NCBI GenBank assembly: GCA_012934845.2
Contig: WNNJ02001118.1
Coordinates: 1-64,000, forward strand
DNA: 64,000 nucleotides
Reading direction: 5' to 3'
Source of the DNA: Pomphorhynchus laevis
Taxonomy: Eukaryota; Acanthocephala; Palaeacanthocephala; Echinorhynchida; Pomphorhynchidae
The notes under the pieces were generated by a model. The model ran no database searches, was not told where the DNA came from, and was given only the letters and a program-made list of their open reading frames with translations. Position 1 is the first letter of the stretch, and every line of letters begins with the position of its first letter. A program made the translations under genes and the position numbers. Below are positions 12,973-23,269 of this stretch, one piece after another.

Positions 12973-13436
12973 TAAACATTACCACCTAATTATATAAGTC
13001 ATTAACACTTTTTATATAAATCATATTAAGGAAATCGTATGTTATTTATAAATAAATTTATTTCTAATCAATTTATTAAATTGATTTTTATTTTAAATTT
13101 TAATTTAAAATTAAAACTAGATATAAGTTATATTAAATCTTATATAACATATATTTGTTATTTACAATAAAATTATGATTTTTTCATATACCAATATATG
13201 AATATATTAATATTTCACAATATTAATGACTTTACTGCCTTGATCGAAACGCATTCTTTTCTTCATTTACTGCTAAATCAAATGTAAGTAGATGTCTTAC
13301 TTACAGAAATAAAAAGCAAAAATAGATAAAGAAGCAAACTAGTAGATACCGTCTTAGAATTCGGTTGTTTTACTTTTATTATAATACGTGTACATAAGTA
13401 TACTCAGCTACACATAGCTGATCTGATTTATTATAG
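12973..13436. other. AT-rich spacer, nothing recognised
   Basis: Unique AT-rich sequence with short TTTAATTTAAAATT runs. No ORF, repeat family or exon-like segment was seen. Confidence 0.5.
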
Positions 13437-13532
13437 ATTTCGTGGCAGTCGAAACCGTTTTTGTTTTGGGTTGCACTGAAGTATGCCCCAGGCTCTATTA
13501 GCGAAACTGACCCGGGCATTTCAATAGATCAT
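13437..13532 (+). repeat. Dispersed ~95-bp repeat, copy 1
   Basis: GATTTCGTGGCAGTCGAAAC...GGGTTGCA...TATGCCCCAGGCTC...ATTAGCGAAACTGACCCGGG recurs at 50753-50850 with about 85% identity by eye. It is richer in G+C than its surroundings. Its origin is unknown. Confidence 0.65.
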
Positions 13533-13558
13533 TGAAAAATGTTCACGTAGAATTAGTA

Positions 13559-13773
13559 CAATTTGACGTAGTATAATTCGTTTAAATTGCATCAATGAAA
13601 AATAATATTAAGGCAGGGGAAAATCATTCTCCTTCGTTAAATAAAATTAAATTTATCATTGATGTTAATCATCAATGATAAAGATTATTAACGCGGGGGA
13701 ACTAATGATTTTATCCTGCGTTAATCATCTATATTATTGATGTAATTTAAACAATATATACTACGTCAAATTG
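13559..13773. mobile_element. MITE with ~45-bp TIRs and TA target duplication
   Basis: CAATTTGACGTAGTATA at the left end is mirrored by TATACTACGTCAAATTG at the right end, and the complementarity continues inward for about 45 bp with few mismatches. The outermost bases on both sides are TA (13557-13558 and 13774-13775), the target duplication of Tc1/mariner-type elements. The 215-bp unit has no coding capacity. Its interior holds another palindrome, ATCATTGATG-ttaat-CATCAATGAT. Confidence 0.85.
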
Positions 13774-13987
13774 TACTTGTTCTATGTTAAGATTTTTGAA
13801 TTGATGAAGGTTTGTAAACTTTTTCATTTTTAAATCATCTCTCTAATTATATAAATCAAGGATTATCCTGTAAAAATATTGCTGATATTGAAAAGAATTC
13901 AAAATCGTGCCGCTTGATAAAATATACACTGTCTGATAGAGCTAATCTTCAAATAAACTGCTTGATAACTTCAATACATGAATGAGT

Positions 13988-14470
13988 TCAGTAAGTTTTA
14001 GAGTACACGGCAAAGACAAATGTGTTACAAAATAATGTTTGGTCTTCATTAATCACTTGAACATGGCAGTAACCATCTACTGTACTGTCGAAGTTGCATA
14101 TACATTTCATTAAAATGGATACATCGGGGTGCGGATCTTTATTCTGAACATTTGTGGTATGCCCCACAACAATGTAGGTAACCAATTTGTAATCTGGATA
14201 CAGATCCTTAAGCTTATTTTTAATCTCAATGGAAATCTTTTTCGAGGTGATGGAACAATCACATTCATACATAGAATCACATTTTGCTGGGAGAATATCC
14301 ATGATTCCTTGACGACAAATGCCTTCAACTTCTGTATATTTAAAAATCATGGCGGGTAAAGTTTTTTTTCTTCGAGTATCCTGTTTGTCGGTGGAGCTTG
14401 CATCTTTAATGCTATTCACCTTTACTGAAACTGTGTTGTTGATTTTATGTAAACTGCCACAATCGTTCAT
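13988..14470 (-). CDS. Tctex-1 family (dynein light chain Tctex-type) protein
   Basis: An intact, intronless 160-codon ORF starts with ATG at 14470 and ends at 13988. The C-terminal ~95 residues fit the Tctex-1 fold: a helix with IEIKNKLKDLYPDYKL, then strands YIVVGHT, ILMKCICNFDST, GYCHVQV and a final TLFCNTFVFAVYSKTY, matching the family order (YK-x-x-V, rC-x-W/F-D, lF..-vFa-vY). The N-terminal ~65 residues are polar and probably flexible. Family members are dynein or ciliary dynein-2 light chains that form dimers and bind intermediate chains or cargo. The longer N-terminus suggests a TCTEX1D/DYNLT2-5-type member rather than the ~113-residue DYNLT1/3. G+C is higher than the flanks and no stop interrupts it, so it is probably a live host gene. 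Single-exon structure could mean an old retrocopy. Confidence 0.75.
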   Translation of the reverse strand: MNDCGSLHKINNTVSVKVNSIKDASSTDKQDTRRKKTLPAMIFKYTEVEGICRQGIMDILPAKCDSMYECDCSITSKKISIEIKNKLKDLYPDYKLVTYIVVGHTTNVQNKDPHPDVSILMKCICNFDSTVDGYCHVQVINEDQTLFCNTFVFAVYSKTY

Positions 14471-14659
14471 TTGCCGTTTGCACTTTAAAATCGTATTTTA
14501 CACTTTTTTAAACAAAACAATGATTTTAGACATTTGAGAAATGGCGCCAGTTTAAATTATAAGTGTAATAACTTGAATTTTTATAAATCGATTAATAGAT
14601 AATATCCCGATTAATAGACAAAAATATAACCATCACTTTTCAAACTAAATTAGCAATAG

Positions 14660-15020
14660 ATATTCTTAAAACAAAAATATGCAATGCATATGTTAACTCT
14701 TTATTAAAAAGCATCCTGTTGTTAACTACAATTGATGCCGCCAGTAATATTCTAGTAATTAACAAACATGCAGATTGAACTGTTGATAAAGACAACTGAA
14801 CTAATTTGTTAATGTTATATACACAAATATGTAACTTTTTAGTTGGATCTGAGATATGTTACCGGATTGATGGAATAGCAATGGAAAATCCACATGCACC
14901 AATACTAGCAGATATATATGATGTATTTGGAAAATAAAAGTGTGGGGATTTTTATTTCGTAATTGATTGGTTTCGTAATGTAGATCATGTGTTTATTGCT
15001 TGAAGGATAAATAATTCAAT
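14660..15020 (+). pseudogene. Compacted PLE RT relic
   Basis: With stops, the + frame reads TTIDAASNILVINKHAD, then IDGIAMENPHAPILADIYD (motif B: GipMG..aP.lAd), then WFRNVDHVFIA (motif C, RYVDD-like with the second Asp replaced). The segments lie much closer together than in an intact RT, so internal deletions have occurred. Confidence 0.5.
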
Positions 15021-15388
15021 TACATGTTCAAATGATTACATGTTCCATGTTATAATGGCGGGATATTTAAAAATAGTAATATTATGCATAATAAAACTGA
15101 TTTTAATTTAAAATTATTATTTTTTATTCTTAATTTATTAAAGGCAAGGGAATTGTATTTTAGGTGGACGTTTTATTGATTTATAATTTATTTCTTGGTT
15201 CTAACACTATTGTACCTAAATTAAATTGAATTGAATTTATACCTAGAACTAAATTGAATTTGTACCTAAATTAATTATTAAATAAAAAATATTGAAACAA
15301 TTAAAATAAAATTTCAATATATAAATATTTTTATGTGAAAATAATATAAAATAATACGATTTTATTATATTATTATATAATTTTACAG

Positions 15389-15571
15389 TCTAAGAGCCTC
15401 AATAGTAAAAGAAATGTAGCAAGCGATGATGTCATAGGCCGCGCCCGACGGCTGGTCTATGCAAGTTGTGTCAAGCGAGCTGCTAAACTCATAAGGAATC
15501 GTAAAAAGGATGACGGCGTTTTGACCTTACATGAGACCATTGATTTCAGTATTGGTTTCAGTATTGGATAA
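15389..15571 (+). CDS. Candidate terminal exon of an unknown gene
   Basis: A 61-codon open stretch begins right after a pyrimidine-rich acceptor, TATAATTTTACAG, and ends at TAA. It is clearly richer in G+C than its AT-rich flanks (GGCCGCGCCCGACGGCTGG). The predicted peptide is basic in the middle (RRLVYASCVKRAAKLIRNRK) and ends DDGVLTLHETIDFSIGFSIG. No family was recognised. No matching upstream exon was located on the + strand. Confidence 0.35.
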   Translation, partial: SKSLNSKRNVASDDVIGRARRLVYASCVKRAAKLIRNRKKDDGVLTLHETIDFSIGFSIG

Positions 15572-16690
15572 GTCAAGCTTCTTCAACCCGAATTGCCTAC
15601 CGTGAATCCTGATCTTACATTAAATTATTTTACCTAAATTAATTAGTATTTTATGTTATTTTTAATTTGATTTTTTTCTTAAAGTAGATCTTTAGCTGTT
15701 TTTTAACTTTAAATTATTTAATTGTTTATTTTTAAAGTTCATTCTTACATTTTTATCAAAAGTAATATCAATATTATTTTAGTAATTCTTTAATGTTGCT
15801 GAATTTGCTTAGCTTTTTTCTTATTGTTGTTTATGCAGTTTAAATAATCATATATATATCCTATAGGAATGATATTTTTGTTTTCTAGTTGCTTATATTT
15901 TTGATTTCTCTGATGTTTCATTGTATCTTATTTTCCGAGTATCTACGTTTTTTGTGTATAAATAGAAAACTCGTAGCTATTATGCTTAAAAATTCTTTTG
16001 TGATTTTCCGAAGATTATAGCACGAGCTATTGATGTTTTGTTGATTTCAATATACACTATTCATTTCTTGGTTCTAACATCATTGTCTAATATTTTACAA
16101 TTGAATTTTTACCTAAATTAATTAGGATTTTATAGTATTTTTTATTTTATAACATTTTTAATAGCAATTGCTTCATAATAATGGGAATGATACGCGATTT
16201 CTCATTAATTTCCCTTAATGCTCGTAACAAGGAGACTGTGTATACAGTCTACATTGGTAATATACGCTCTTAAGATGTTTGCTAAAATTCCAATTTTAAA
16301 AAGATAATTAAAATCTAATTTTGTACTTTAAGAATCTGTAATCTAGAAAATCAACAAACATATCTTAGGTCAGAGGTGACCAACACTTTTCGATGAAGCG
16401 CCAATTTCCTTTTCCGAGAATATCAAATGCCTCTATTTTTTGTTGCAATAACCCACACATTTTTCAAATATTTGCCCTTTTCAATAAAAAATGTTGAAAA
16501 ATATATAACTTTGTTTTCGTTAATAAGTAAAGTGTATAAAAACTTTTGGAAATAATCGTAAAATAACTAAAAAAATTTATTAACAACTTTAAAGGAAAGT
16601 AATAACTTAAAGGCGTATGAAACTAGTTCAACTTTAAAGGCTTGTAATAACTATATCCAATATATGGGACAAATCTTTCTTCCAGATTAA
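15572..16690. other. AT-rich spacer
   Basis: About 1.1 kb of T/A-rich sequence without a supported gene. A small palindrome, AGACTGT-gtat-ACAGTCT, lies near 16220. Nothing else was recognised. Confidence 0.5.
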
Positions 16691-17090
16691 TCTCCGGAGA
16701 CAATTTTACCTTTCTTGATCTTCAACAATATTCAAAAGCTACTATTTTGTTTTTTACTATATCTATCATGTATCTTTCTATTTATCAATCATAAAAATAG
16801 AAAAAATATATATGAATTTTTTATACAATTAAAAAATCGAATTCTTTTAAGTGTTTATATAACAATAAAATATCTAATCATACTACCGATGTTTAAATTT
16901 ATAATAAAAAGTTGCAAAAAAAATACGTCATTAGCATGTTTTGTCCCGCTGCTGTGTTGGGTCGAGAAATAGGTGCCGAAACATGATAACATATCAGTTC
17001 CTAATGATTACCTCTAATCCTTGTTCTTATACATCGTCTGTTATTTATTAGTCAATTTATAAAATTTGACTTTTATTTGAACGAAATTGG
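16691..17090 (+). mobile_element. PLE tail with short upstream relic
   Basis: A frame with NNFTFLDLQ (compare the PLE 'FLD' motif) is followed by AT-rich sequence. Then comes the PLE-A tail signature: CCGCTGCTGTGTTGGGTCGA, GGTGCCGAAACATGATAACA, TCCTAATGATTACCTCTAAT and TTATTTATTAGTCAATTTAT. The tail match is secure; the coding relic is weak. Confidence 0.6.
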
Positions 17091-17159
17091 ACGAATTTTC
17101 ACTATCCCAAATTACAAGTGTGTTAAAGTTAAGAACGTGACTGTTTTATCATCAAATTA

Positions 17160-17830
17160 GTCAAATTAAATTCCAATACAGGCTGTCGGTTGAATTGAAA
17201 ATACGGTCATGCGGAGTAGATCCTGTGGCCGTGCATAGTATTTCACGATTCGCTTGAAGGTACTCAGCTAGTGCACTTTCCCATTCAACCATGGGTTAAT
17301 TTTTGTCCTTGAGATGTGACCTTATGGTATTCTAAATTATCCCATTATAAAGCTCGATTTAACCGCTGCCCGCCGAATTGTATGGTGATGAGTGACTTAC
17401 AAAGGTACCAATACTGTTCATATTCTTTCGACATAAATGATGTTCCACGATCGCTGTGGATACTTTTAGGTGGACCGAATATTGACGTCCGATTTTTTAT
17501 TGAAAAGCAGCCATTACGTTCGTTAAGCCAAAAGGAACTCTTCTAAACTGATATACAAATAACTTCTAAGGCAATCAAGTATTTTTCATCTTCCTTTAAA
17601 GGAATCTGATGGCACGCACTTTTATGGTCCAGTGCGCTTAATACTTTGTTCGCAGATATTTTATTTATAAAAACATCAATATTAGGTAGATGATATCATC
17701 AAGGACAGTTTGCGTGTTGAGAACCTGTGAATAGTCTATGACGATAAGGCGTCGTTTTCCGTCTTTATGGTAAGTTAAGCCAAATTATCCCATTATAACA
17801 CTCTATTTGAGCGTTGTTAACAATTCTTAC
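17160..17830 (-). pseudogene. Rearranged Ty3/Gypsy pol relic (RT and integrase pieces)
   Basis: On the minus strand, from high to low coordinate: an integrase scrap ending QIECYNGIIW (~17820-17790); RT motif 1, KDGKRRLIVIDYSQVLN; RT motif A region, LDHKSACHQIPLKEDEKY (compare D.ksAyHQI); a PFGLTNVMAAFQ block; then directly integrase SIHSDRGTSFMSKEY and a stop-containing GSG*IELYNG...MVEWESALAEYL. In an intact element RT, RNase H and integrase are in that order over ~2 kb, so this is a deleted and shuffled copy. Stops and frameshifts throughout. No LTRs were found. Confidence 0.7.
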
Positions 17831-19465
17831 TGCCTTGTAGCAAGTGAACCACCAATGATGATTCGTGACAATAACGTCTTGGGTATATTTACTTCTGTCA
17901 ACACTTGCTCCTACAATAAATGTGGTAATATTAAGAATATGTAGAACTATCCGTTTGACCAGCTATCAGTCTCTAATACTCATAACGCAGACAAGCATAT
18001 CACTAAATCTTGTCAAGATAACAATAGTCGCATGTTTCGCGATATCATTCCTAGTGCCGTTCATATTCATTTGAAAGATTCGGCTTTCATAGAAAACACA
18101 CTTTCCCGATCTGATAATAATGTTATTTTTGTCAATTACAACATTGACTCCCCTAACTTTCCGTTAGCTGGAAACTTGTCACTGTGCGCCTTCGACACCA
18201 ATATCTGAACTTTATATTTCTCTTTGTGGAATAAAAAGCAACAATCACAATAGTAATACTAAAGAATCTTAAAAGAATTATAAATCAGACTGCCAAGCAC
18301 ACTAACATCAAATCATGTTCGTCTACAGTTTCAGATAACAACTCTTCAATGTTAATCCTCACAAATCATTTACCTATAATGTTCATTCATCTAGTCGTAT
18401 TTCAAAAACTTCATCGGAAGTAATCAGTATTATTTCACCAATGCACTAGTCTAATATTTCCTATCCAACTCGTACTCTTCTATCGTCTACAACCAGAATA
18501 TTCAAGCCTATTCCGGTCAATCCTACAGATTCCCAACGTAAACGAAAACGAGTCCCCTCTTCCGCTCTAAGCAATCTTGATGCTAATATCTCTGCGTTTC
18601 GATCTCTACTTTCGATAATCTTACCTGCTGATATTTCAGCTCTTTTCAATTGCATTTCTCCAATTTCTATACATCGTCTTACATCAAGTGCTTCTGCTTC
18701 CCACTATCGTCCTCCACACTTAAAGGTGGTTCTCAGTGATCATACTCAAGCAACTTCGATTTTCTACGGCGTTTTAAACTCCTCTAATCATCTACATGTC
18801 GCATCTTTCCTGATCGGTCCCCGTCTTAAATCACCCAATTTTCCTTTGCTCGTAAATAAAAACGTAATTGAATCTTAACAATTAATGAAATTTAACAATT
18901 TAATGAAACGTAAGAGAATCTTTTACAATAAGAAATTGAAATGGAAATTTTCGTGTTGTTCACAATCATCCAAAAATTTGATTTCGACAAGTTTCTCCTT
19001 CTCACCTCATTTTCTAGGCAATTCCGATTATCGTTCGTGTTCCATTAGTCGACTCAACATCCATTATATCCAAAATAAAAATGACCTTCTCAACACATTA
19101 GTCCAACAATCGCTTAACATTTACAGAATCTTGATGATTCTGTAATCATCACAAGATTCTGTAAATCTTGTGATGATTTCGATATCCGTCGTCTACGTTA
19201 AACATGAGTCTCTCTTGTTGATTATGCCGCTCTTCTGATAATGCATTATCAACATCTACGTTGAATTACGGTAGGATTGTCGCCTTTGCCCGTGCTCCTT
19301 CGCCTCTCATCAAAATTAATTGTTTTCTAGCACCAGAATCTTTAGAATTACTTATCTGTAGATCGTCTCATTTTGAACTCGCCCTGGATATTCCCATCTT
19401 TCATCCAAGTTCTTTGATGAACTTGGATGATTATTCTTTCTTATTGTTCACTTTAAGCACTTGCA

Positions 19466-19888
19466 TTGTTTGTACTAGGTGATTTCAACATACATTTGTA
19501 CCGCCCTTCAGATTCCATCAAACTTGTAAACATTCTTTACGACTATAATCTCTATTTAATTCGCACACCTCGCACTTATACACTTAGCTGTACCCTTGAT
19601 ATCATTGCAACTCTATGCAGTTTCTCTGCACAGGCTTTAGTTAATATATCAGATTCCGATATCTTTGACCATTTTCTACTTACCCTAAATCTTACTCATC
19701 AGCTTTATCCCTCTCGAGTCTCACTAACATTCAATTCACCATGGACAATTCTCAATCATACTTTATTTCGATTTGCTATTATTGTCTCTGCTCATGTGGC
19801 GCCTAATTCGTCTTCCTTTTCCGTCGATTTTCTACTCTCCTCATTTGACTCTGAACTCACAACACTTCTTGATTACATCTGGTGGTAG
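19466..19888 (+). pseudogene. LINE AP-endonuclease fragment
   Basis: A 140-codon frame carries VLGDFNIHLYRPSDS, the metal-coordinating 'GDFN' strand of APE-type retrotransposon endonucleases. Downstream are TYTLSCTLDIIAT (the 'lDli' region) and SDIFDHFLLTL (the terminal SDH-type motif, here IFDH). The frame is broken at 19888 by an inserted foldback. The missing N-terminal half is in other frames upstream. Confidence 0.65.
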
Positions 19889-20090
19889 CTAGCAGCATTC
19901 ATCAGTAGGGTGAACTTCCAACAGTCGTTTCCGCTGCCTTGTGATATATTAAATAGGCATTTCCGAGAATTTGCTAACGTGGCAGCATGGGCCTAGCCTC
20001 TTTAAACTAACCATGTGCTTTCCGGATCATCCTAATTTTATTCGGCAGGAGTTTAAAGATGCTAGGACTATGCTACCACGTTAGCAAATT
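19879..20090. mobile_element. 212-bp foldback insertion in the LINE
   Basis: Arms 19968-20007 and 20051-20090 are complementary at about 36 of 40 positions (outer end AATTTGCTAACGTGG), with a 43-base loop. The segment splits the LINE endonuclease frame. A 98-bp LINE segment is present on both sides (19781-19878 and 20091-20188, exactly 310 bp apart), so the insertion came with a long flanking duplication. Confidence 0.7.
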
Positions 20091-20929
20091 ATTGTCTCTG
20101 CTCATGTGGCGCGTAATTCGTCTTCCTTTTCAGTCGATTTTCTATCCACCCTATTTGACTCTAAGCTTACAACACTTCTTAATTACATGTTACCTAGGAC
20201 GATTACAAACTCGTGAGCCATCTAGAACAACACCATGGTTTGATTCTGACTGTGCAATTTCTAAGCGCTGAGTGCGTCACTCTTTTCGCATATATTTCAA
20301 TTTCTTCAAACGAGGTTCTACTTCTGTCTCCGTCGAGTCTCGTGATGCCTACCTAAATATTCGTCCTTCCTATTACTCTCTCCTACGAAGTAAGTACACA
20401 TTTTTCTGCCAGAATAAGCTCACTTGTTCGGAACCAAAGTATACTTGGCACACATAAACTTACTCCTCTCACGTCCTTCAACACCTAGTAAAATTGATCC
20501 AAACTTGTTTACGTCTTTTCTTCAATTTAAATCTGCTAATACTTTATCATATATCCATTCAACTCTCCAATAATCGACTGCCTCAATACAATTATCTCTT
20601 CCTGAACTGCTATATCTCTTTCCTGTTTCTTCTGACGAAGTTTCAATAGTTCTACTTTCATTGTCCAACAAATCTTCTCCTGTCGATTCTCTTCCTACTT
20701 AAGCTTATTCGCCATTCGATATCTCCGTTTTTGACAACTCTTTTCAATTTTTCTATTCGCAGCGGCACTTTTCCGACAAACTAGAAATCTGCCATTGAAT
20801 CTCGTCACGTTTCGTTATCCTTAAGATCATATCAGTCTATTATCCTCTACACCAAATTATTCGACACATTACCGCCTTCGTTCCTTTCCTTTTGCTATTC
20901 ATGAGAATGCAATGCCAAGACGATCAGTG

Positions 20930-21280
20930 ATTACGTGAAGTTGAAGACTTGCTGAATTTCAATTTGCTGGGAACTGTTATGAGAGGCGTTTCAACTTCAA
21001 CAGAATGACAAGCCTTCATTAGTTCATTTGCAAGTATATCTCAAATTACGTTGTTGAGAATTATTGGGAAACCTCTTGTTTTACATGATATCGTATAGGA
21101 TATGTTGAGGTAATCTCTACAAAGGCACTTTTTTCCAACAATGTCAAATGGAATTAGGTCATATCGAATATCGATAGCATCTTTAAACTGTCTTAGACAA
21201 AGATATAAGCTGTCGAGTGGTAGCGAACTAAGCCAGGGTGACGCTCCAGCTCTAGTAGTATGTAAGCGAAAGTTTCCTAA
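20930..21280 (-). pseudogene. R2-like element, CCHC + RLE fragment
   Basis: The minus strand from about 21270 downwards reads GASPWLSSLPLDS, LRQFKDAIDIRYDLIP, then CLCRDYLNISYTISC (C-x-C...H-like...C knuckle with H replaced), GFPIILNNVI (compare GGF..iRHN.iRD), and ANELMKACHSVEVETPL. This order matches the C-terminal zinc knuckle and start of the PD-(D/E)XK endonuclease in the copies at 45.7 and 53.5 kb. One in-frame TGA lies near 21030. Confidence 0.65.
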
Positions 21281-21449
21281 AAAGTTTCCGAGGATGATAG
21301 TTTCCTATCATTCTCGGTCAATCCTCGGTCATCTTTTTATTAATCTTCATTTTGGTATATCTGTTAATTTGTTGAATATTGTCAGTGAAAAGCAATTAAT
21401 CGTTGGACAATTATCGAGTGTCGAGCTGATTGTTCTTCCATTTATTTTC

Positions 21450-21600
21450 AGAAGATCACAAAATGTGGAAACGTATCACGACGCCTTCTCACCGCCACAC
21501 CCGAGATGACAATAAATTTAATGCTGTGGAAGTCAATCGATTGTTGTCAGAGAAGATCATTGAACCAAGTCGATCAGCCTGACGCACAATATCAATGAAT
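21450..21600 (+). pseudogene. Gypsy-like pol scrap
   Basis: One frame reads RHTRDDNKF, then EVNRLLSEKIIEPSRSA followed by a stop. It matches the 'ev..LL..giIePS.SPw' stretch just before RT motif 1 in Ty3/Gypsy polyproteins. It ends abruptly at a junction with an inverted PLE. Confidence 0.55.
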
Positions 21601-21604
21601 TCGA

Positions 21605-22030
21605 GAATAAATTTTCAAGTTTTTGTACACAACCGTAACAACTCTTTTATTGAATCTAAAGCCCCTCCTTTGTAATAGAGACTTTCTACATTTGCAGTTA
21701 CTAGAAGATCATTAGATGACCAATTAATTTTATCATTTTCCATTCGCTGTAAAAATTCAAGGGTGTTTTCAATATGAGCGGGTACTTCCACTAGCAGCCG
21801 TTTCAAAAACATGTGAATAGACAGGTACTAGACAGGTACTCTATAGGGGTTCCAAAACAGCTCACTATTGCCTTCCTTTATATGTACGTTGTGGTTGGTG
21901 GACCTTTGGAAACATGTAGAAGTATACGAACCATTGTTGCGTTTGCCTTAAACCATCAGCATCTAATATTGAGATGACCCTTTTTGGCACATTTCGATCT
22001 AAATGTTAATTTACCATTTTCGTAACCATA
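21605..22030 (-). pseudogene. Inverted PLE fragment (RT N-terminal half)
   Basis: Minus strand: YFYMFPKVHQPQRTYKGR (compare FY.LPKIHK..pGRP), then ORF 21812-21615 with EVPAHIENTLEFLQRME and LLVTANVESLYYKG (motif A, tvDV.SLYTNIP-like, with the Asp replaced by Asn). It lies head-to-head with the (+) PLE C-terminal half that follows, as if the 5' part of one element had been inverted. Confidence 0.7.
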
Positions 22031-22054
22031 TAAGGCGTTTCTAAGTCTACAAGC

Positions 22055-22663
22055 TTGTATGTTGGTAAGACTAGTTACGTTCGGTCTCCCTCATATATTA
22101 TTCTCGACTCTATACAACCGCTCGGGGATTTTGTCAGCCTTCTTTATTATGATATAATTTCTATGTTTAAGAAGAGAGTGATAGCGTTGCTCAGTTTAAA
22201 ACAAATATTTAAAGGAGTACGTGTTGGTTCAATTGATACAAATTTCGAAAACATATTTCTGCAGAATCGATTGTACACTCATTACGTTCTTCACAATCCT
22301 CGAATAGAAGTGACAATTACTTGGCCGTCTAACGAGTTTTTACCATTCCTAGATTGCGAAGTTTTGACCACTGATGTCTCCGTCACTAAAGTATTCAGAA
22401 AAGCTACAGAAACTAGCTTGTATATTCCTTGGGACAGCAATCATTCGGCATCAACAAAACTAGGTGTGTTTCGTGGCTTCTGTTTAAGAGCACATCGAAT
22501 TTGTAACAAAGAAATTTATCTAAACGCCGAATTAAGCAAAGTCTTGAGAATATTTACATCTCTAGGCTACCCATTAGATATCTTACATAGAATAATTAAG
22601 AAAACAAAAGAACGCATTCACACTTCAGCGCAATCCAACTTAATTGGTCCTCAAAAAAATTGA
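22055..22663 (+). pseudogene. PLE RT C-terminal portion
   Basis: A 202-codon frame. Its second half holds NEFLPFLDCEVL (the PLE 'lpFLDv' motif), FRKATETSLYIPWDSNHS (yRKpT.td.Yi.f.SNHp) and GVFRGFCLRAHRICNKE, the usual PLE block after the YVDD motif. The YVDD itself is absent. The frame ends at TGA and the endonuclease continues in the overlapping next frame, so one frameshift separates RT from EN. Confidence 0.75.
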
Positions 22664-23127
22664 AACACTGCTTCTATATTTCTGCAATGGGTAGTTTAAG
22701 TGAGGATATTCTTAATAAAATAAAGAAATTCGTTTTCCAGTCAGGATTACCATTAAAAATGGTTTATGGTACCCGATATACATATCATCTTGATGCACTA
22801 GTCACCAAACCAAGAAGAACTTATTTTGATAAGATGGGTGTAGTGTACAAGGTTGGGTGTAGGGATTGTATAAGCATATACATTGGACAAACTGGACGTA
22901 CTCTAAAAACTAGATTAAAAGAACATAAGAAGGCACTCACAACATCAGCGCAGTCGGCATTAGCAGATCATACTCATCAAACTGGGCATGACATCGACTT
23001 TGACAATGTGTCAGTTTTGATTTCCGAGCTTAACTTAAAACGCCGATTAGTTATGGAGGCTGTTGCTATAAAGATCCTCGAACCAAATTTGAATGTCCAA
23101 AATGATTTTGTTTTTCATACATTGTAA
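22660..23127 (+). pseudogene. PLE GIY-YIG endonuclease domain
   Basis: A 155-codon frame. Residues ~55-110 read GVVYKVGCRDCISIYIGQTG, RTLKTRLKEHKKAL, a close fit to the PLE GIY-YIG domain: the Y-x-V/G-C-x-x-C zinc-binding pair, YIGQTGR, R-x-x-EH, then H...GH. The conserved catalytic Arg and a downstream Glu (VMEAVAIKILEPNLN) are present. The domain nicks DNA to prime reverse transcription in canonical Penelope elements. It is intact apart from the upstream frameshift. Confidence 0.8.
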
Positions 23128-23269
23128 CTTAACTTGTTTTATTGTTTCAGATACTTCTTGATAATGTCCGCGGTTAGCGAACGAAATATCGAAGAAATAT
23201 TTAATTTCTTTTTTCTGGGAATGGCATTTAGATACAAAAATAATTATACCCCCCAGAATGTCTCATTCC

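Larger units (their letters stand above)
17860..20790 (+). mobile_element. LINE, CR1/L2-like, decayed, same family as LINE A
   Basis: ORF1-type sequence starts near 17860 (VNTCSYNKCGNI recalls the ORF1 zinc finger of the other copies) and reaches an ORF1 C-terminal segment PPHLKVVLSDHTQATSIF at ~18720. The AP endonuclease follows: ISRLNIHYIQNKNDLLN (~19050) and VLGDFNIHLYRPSD (19466-19888, the GDFNI motif). The linker has PWFDSDCAISKR (20197-20271) and RHSFRIYFNFFKR. The match ends in the N-terminal RT region, SPFLTTLFNFSIRSGTFP (~20720-20790). Many frameshifts; the RT catalytic core is absent. Confidence 0.75.

Noticed and set aside
18461-18655. 64-codon minus-strand ORF
   Set aside because: Antisense to the LINE ORF1 C-terminal frame on the plus strand.
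21141-21509. 122-codon plus-strand ORF as a gene
   Set aside because: Its first part is antisense to a clear R2-like CCHC/RLE fragment; no coherent motif remains.
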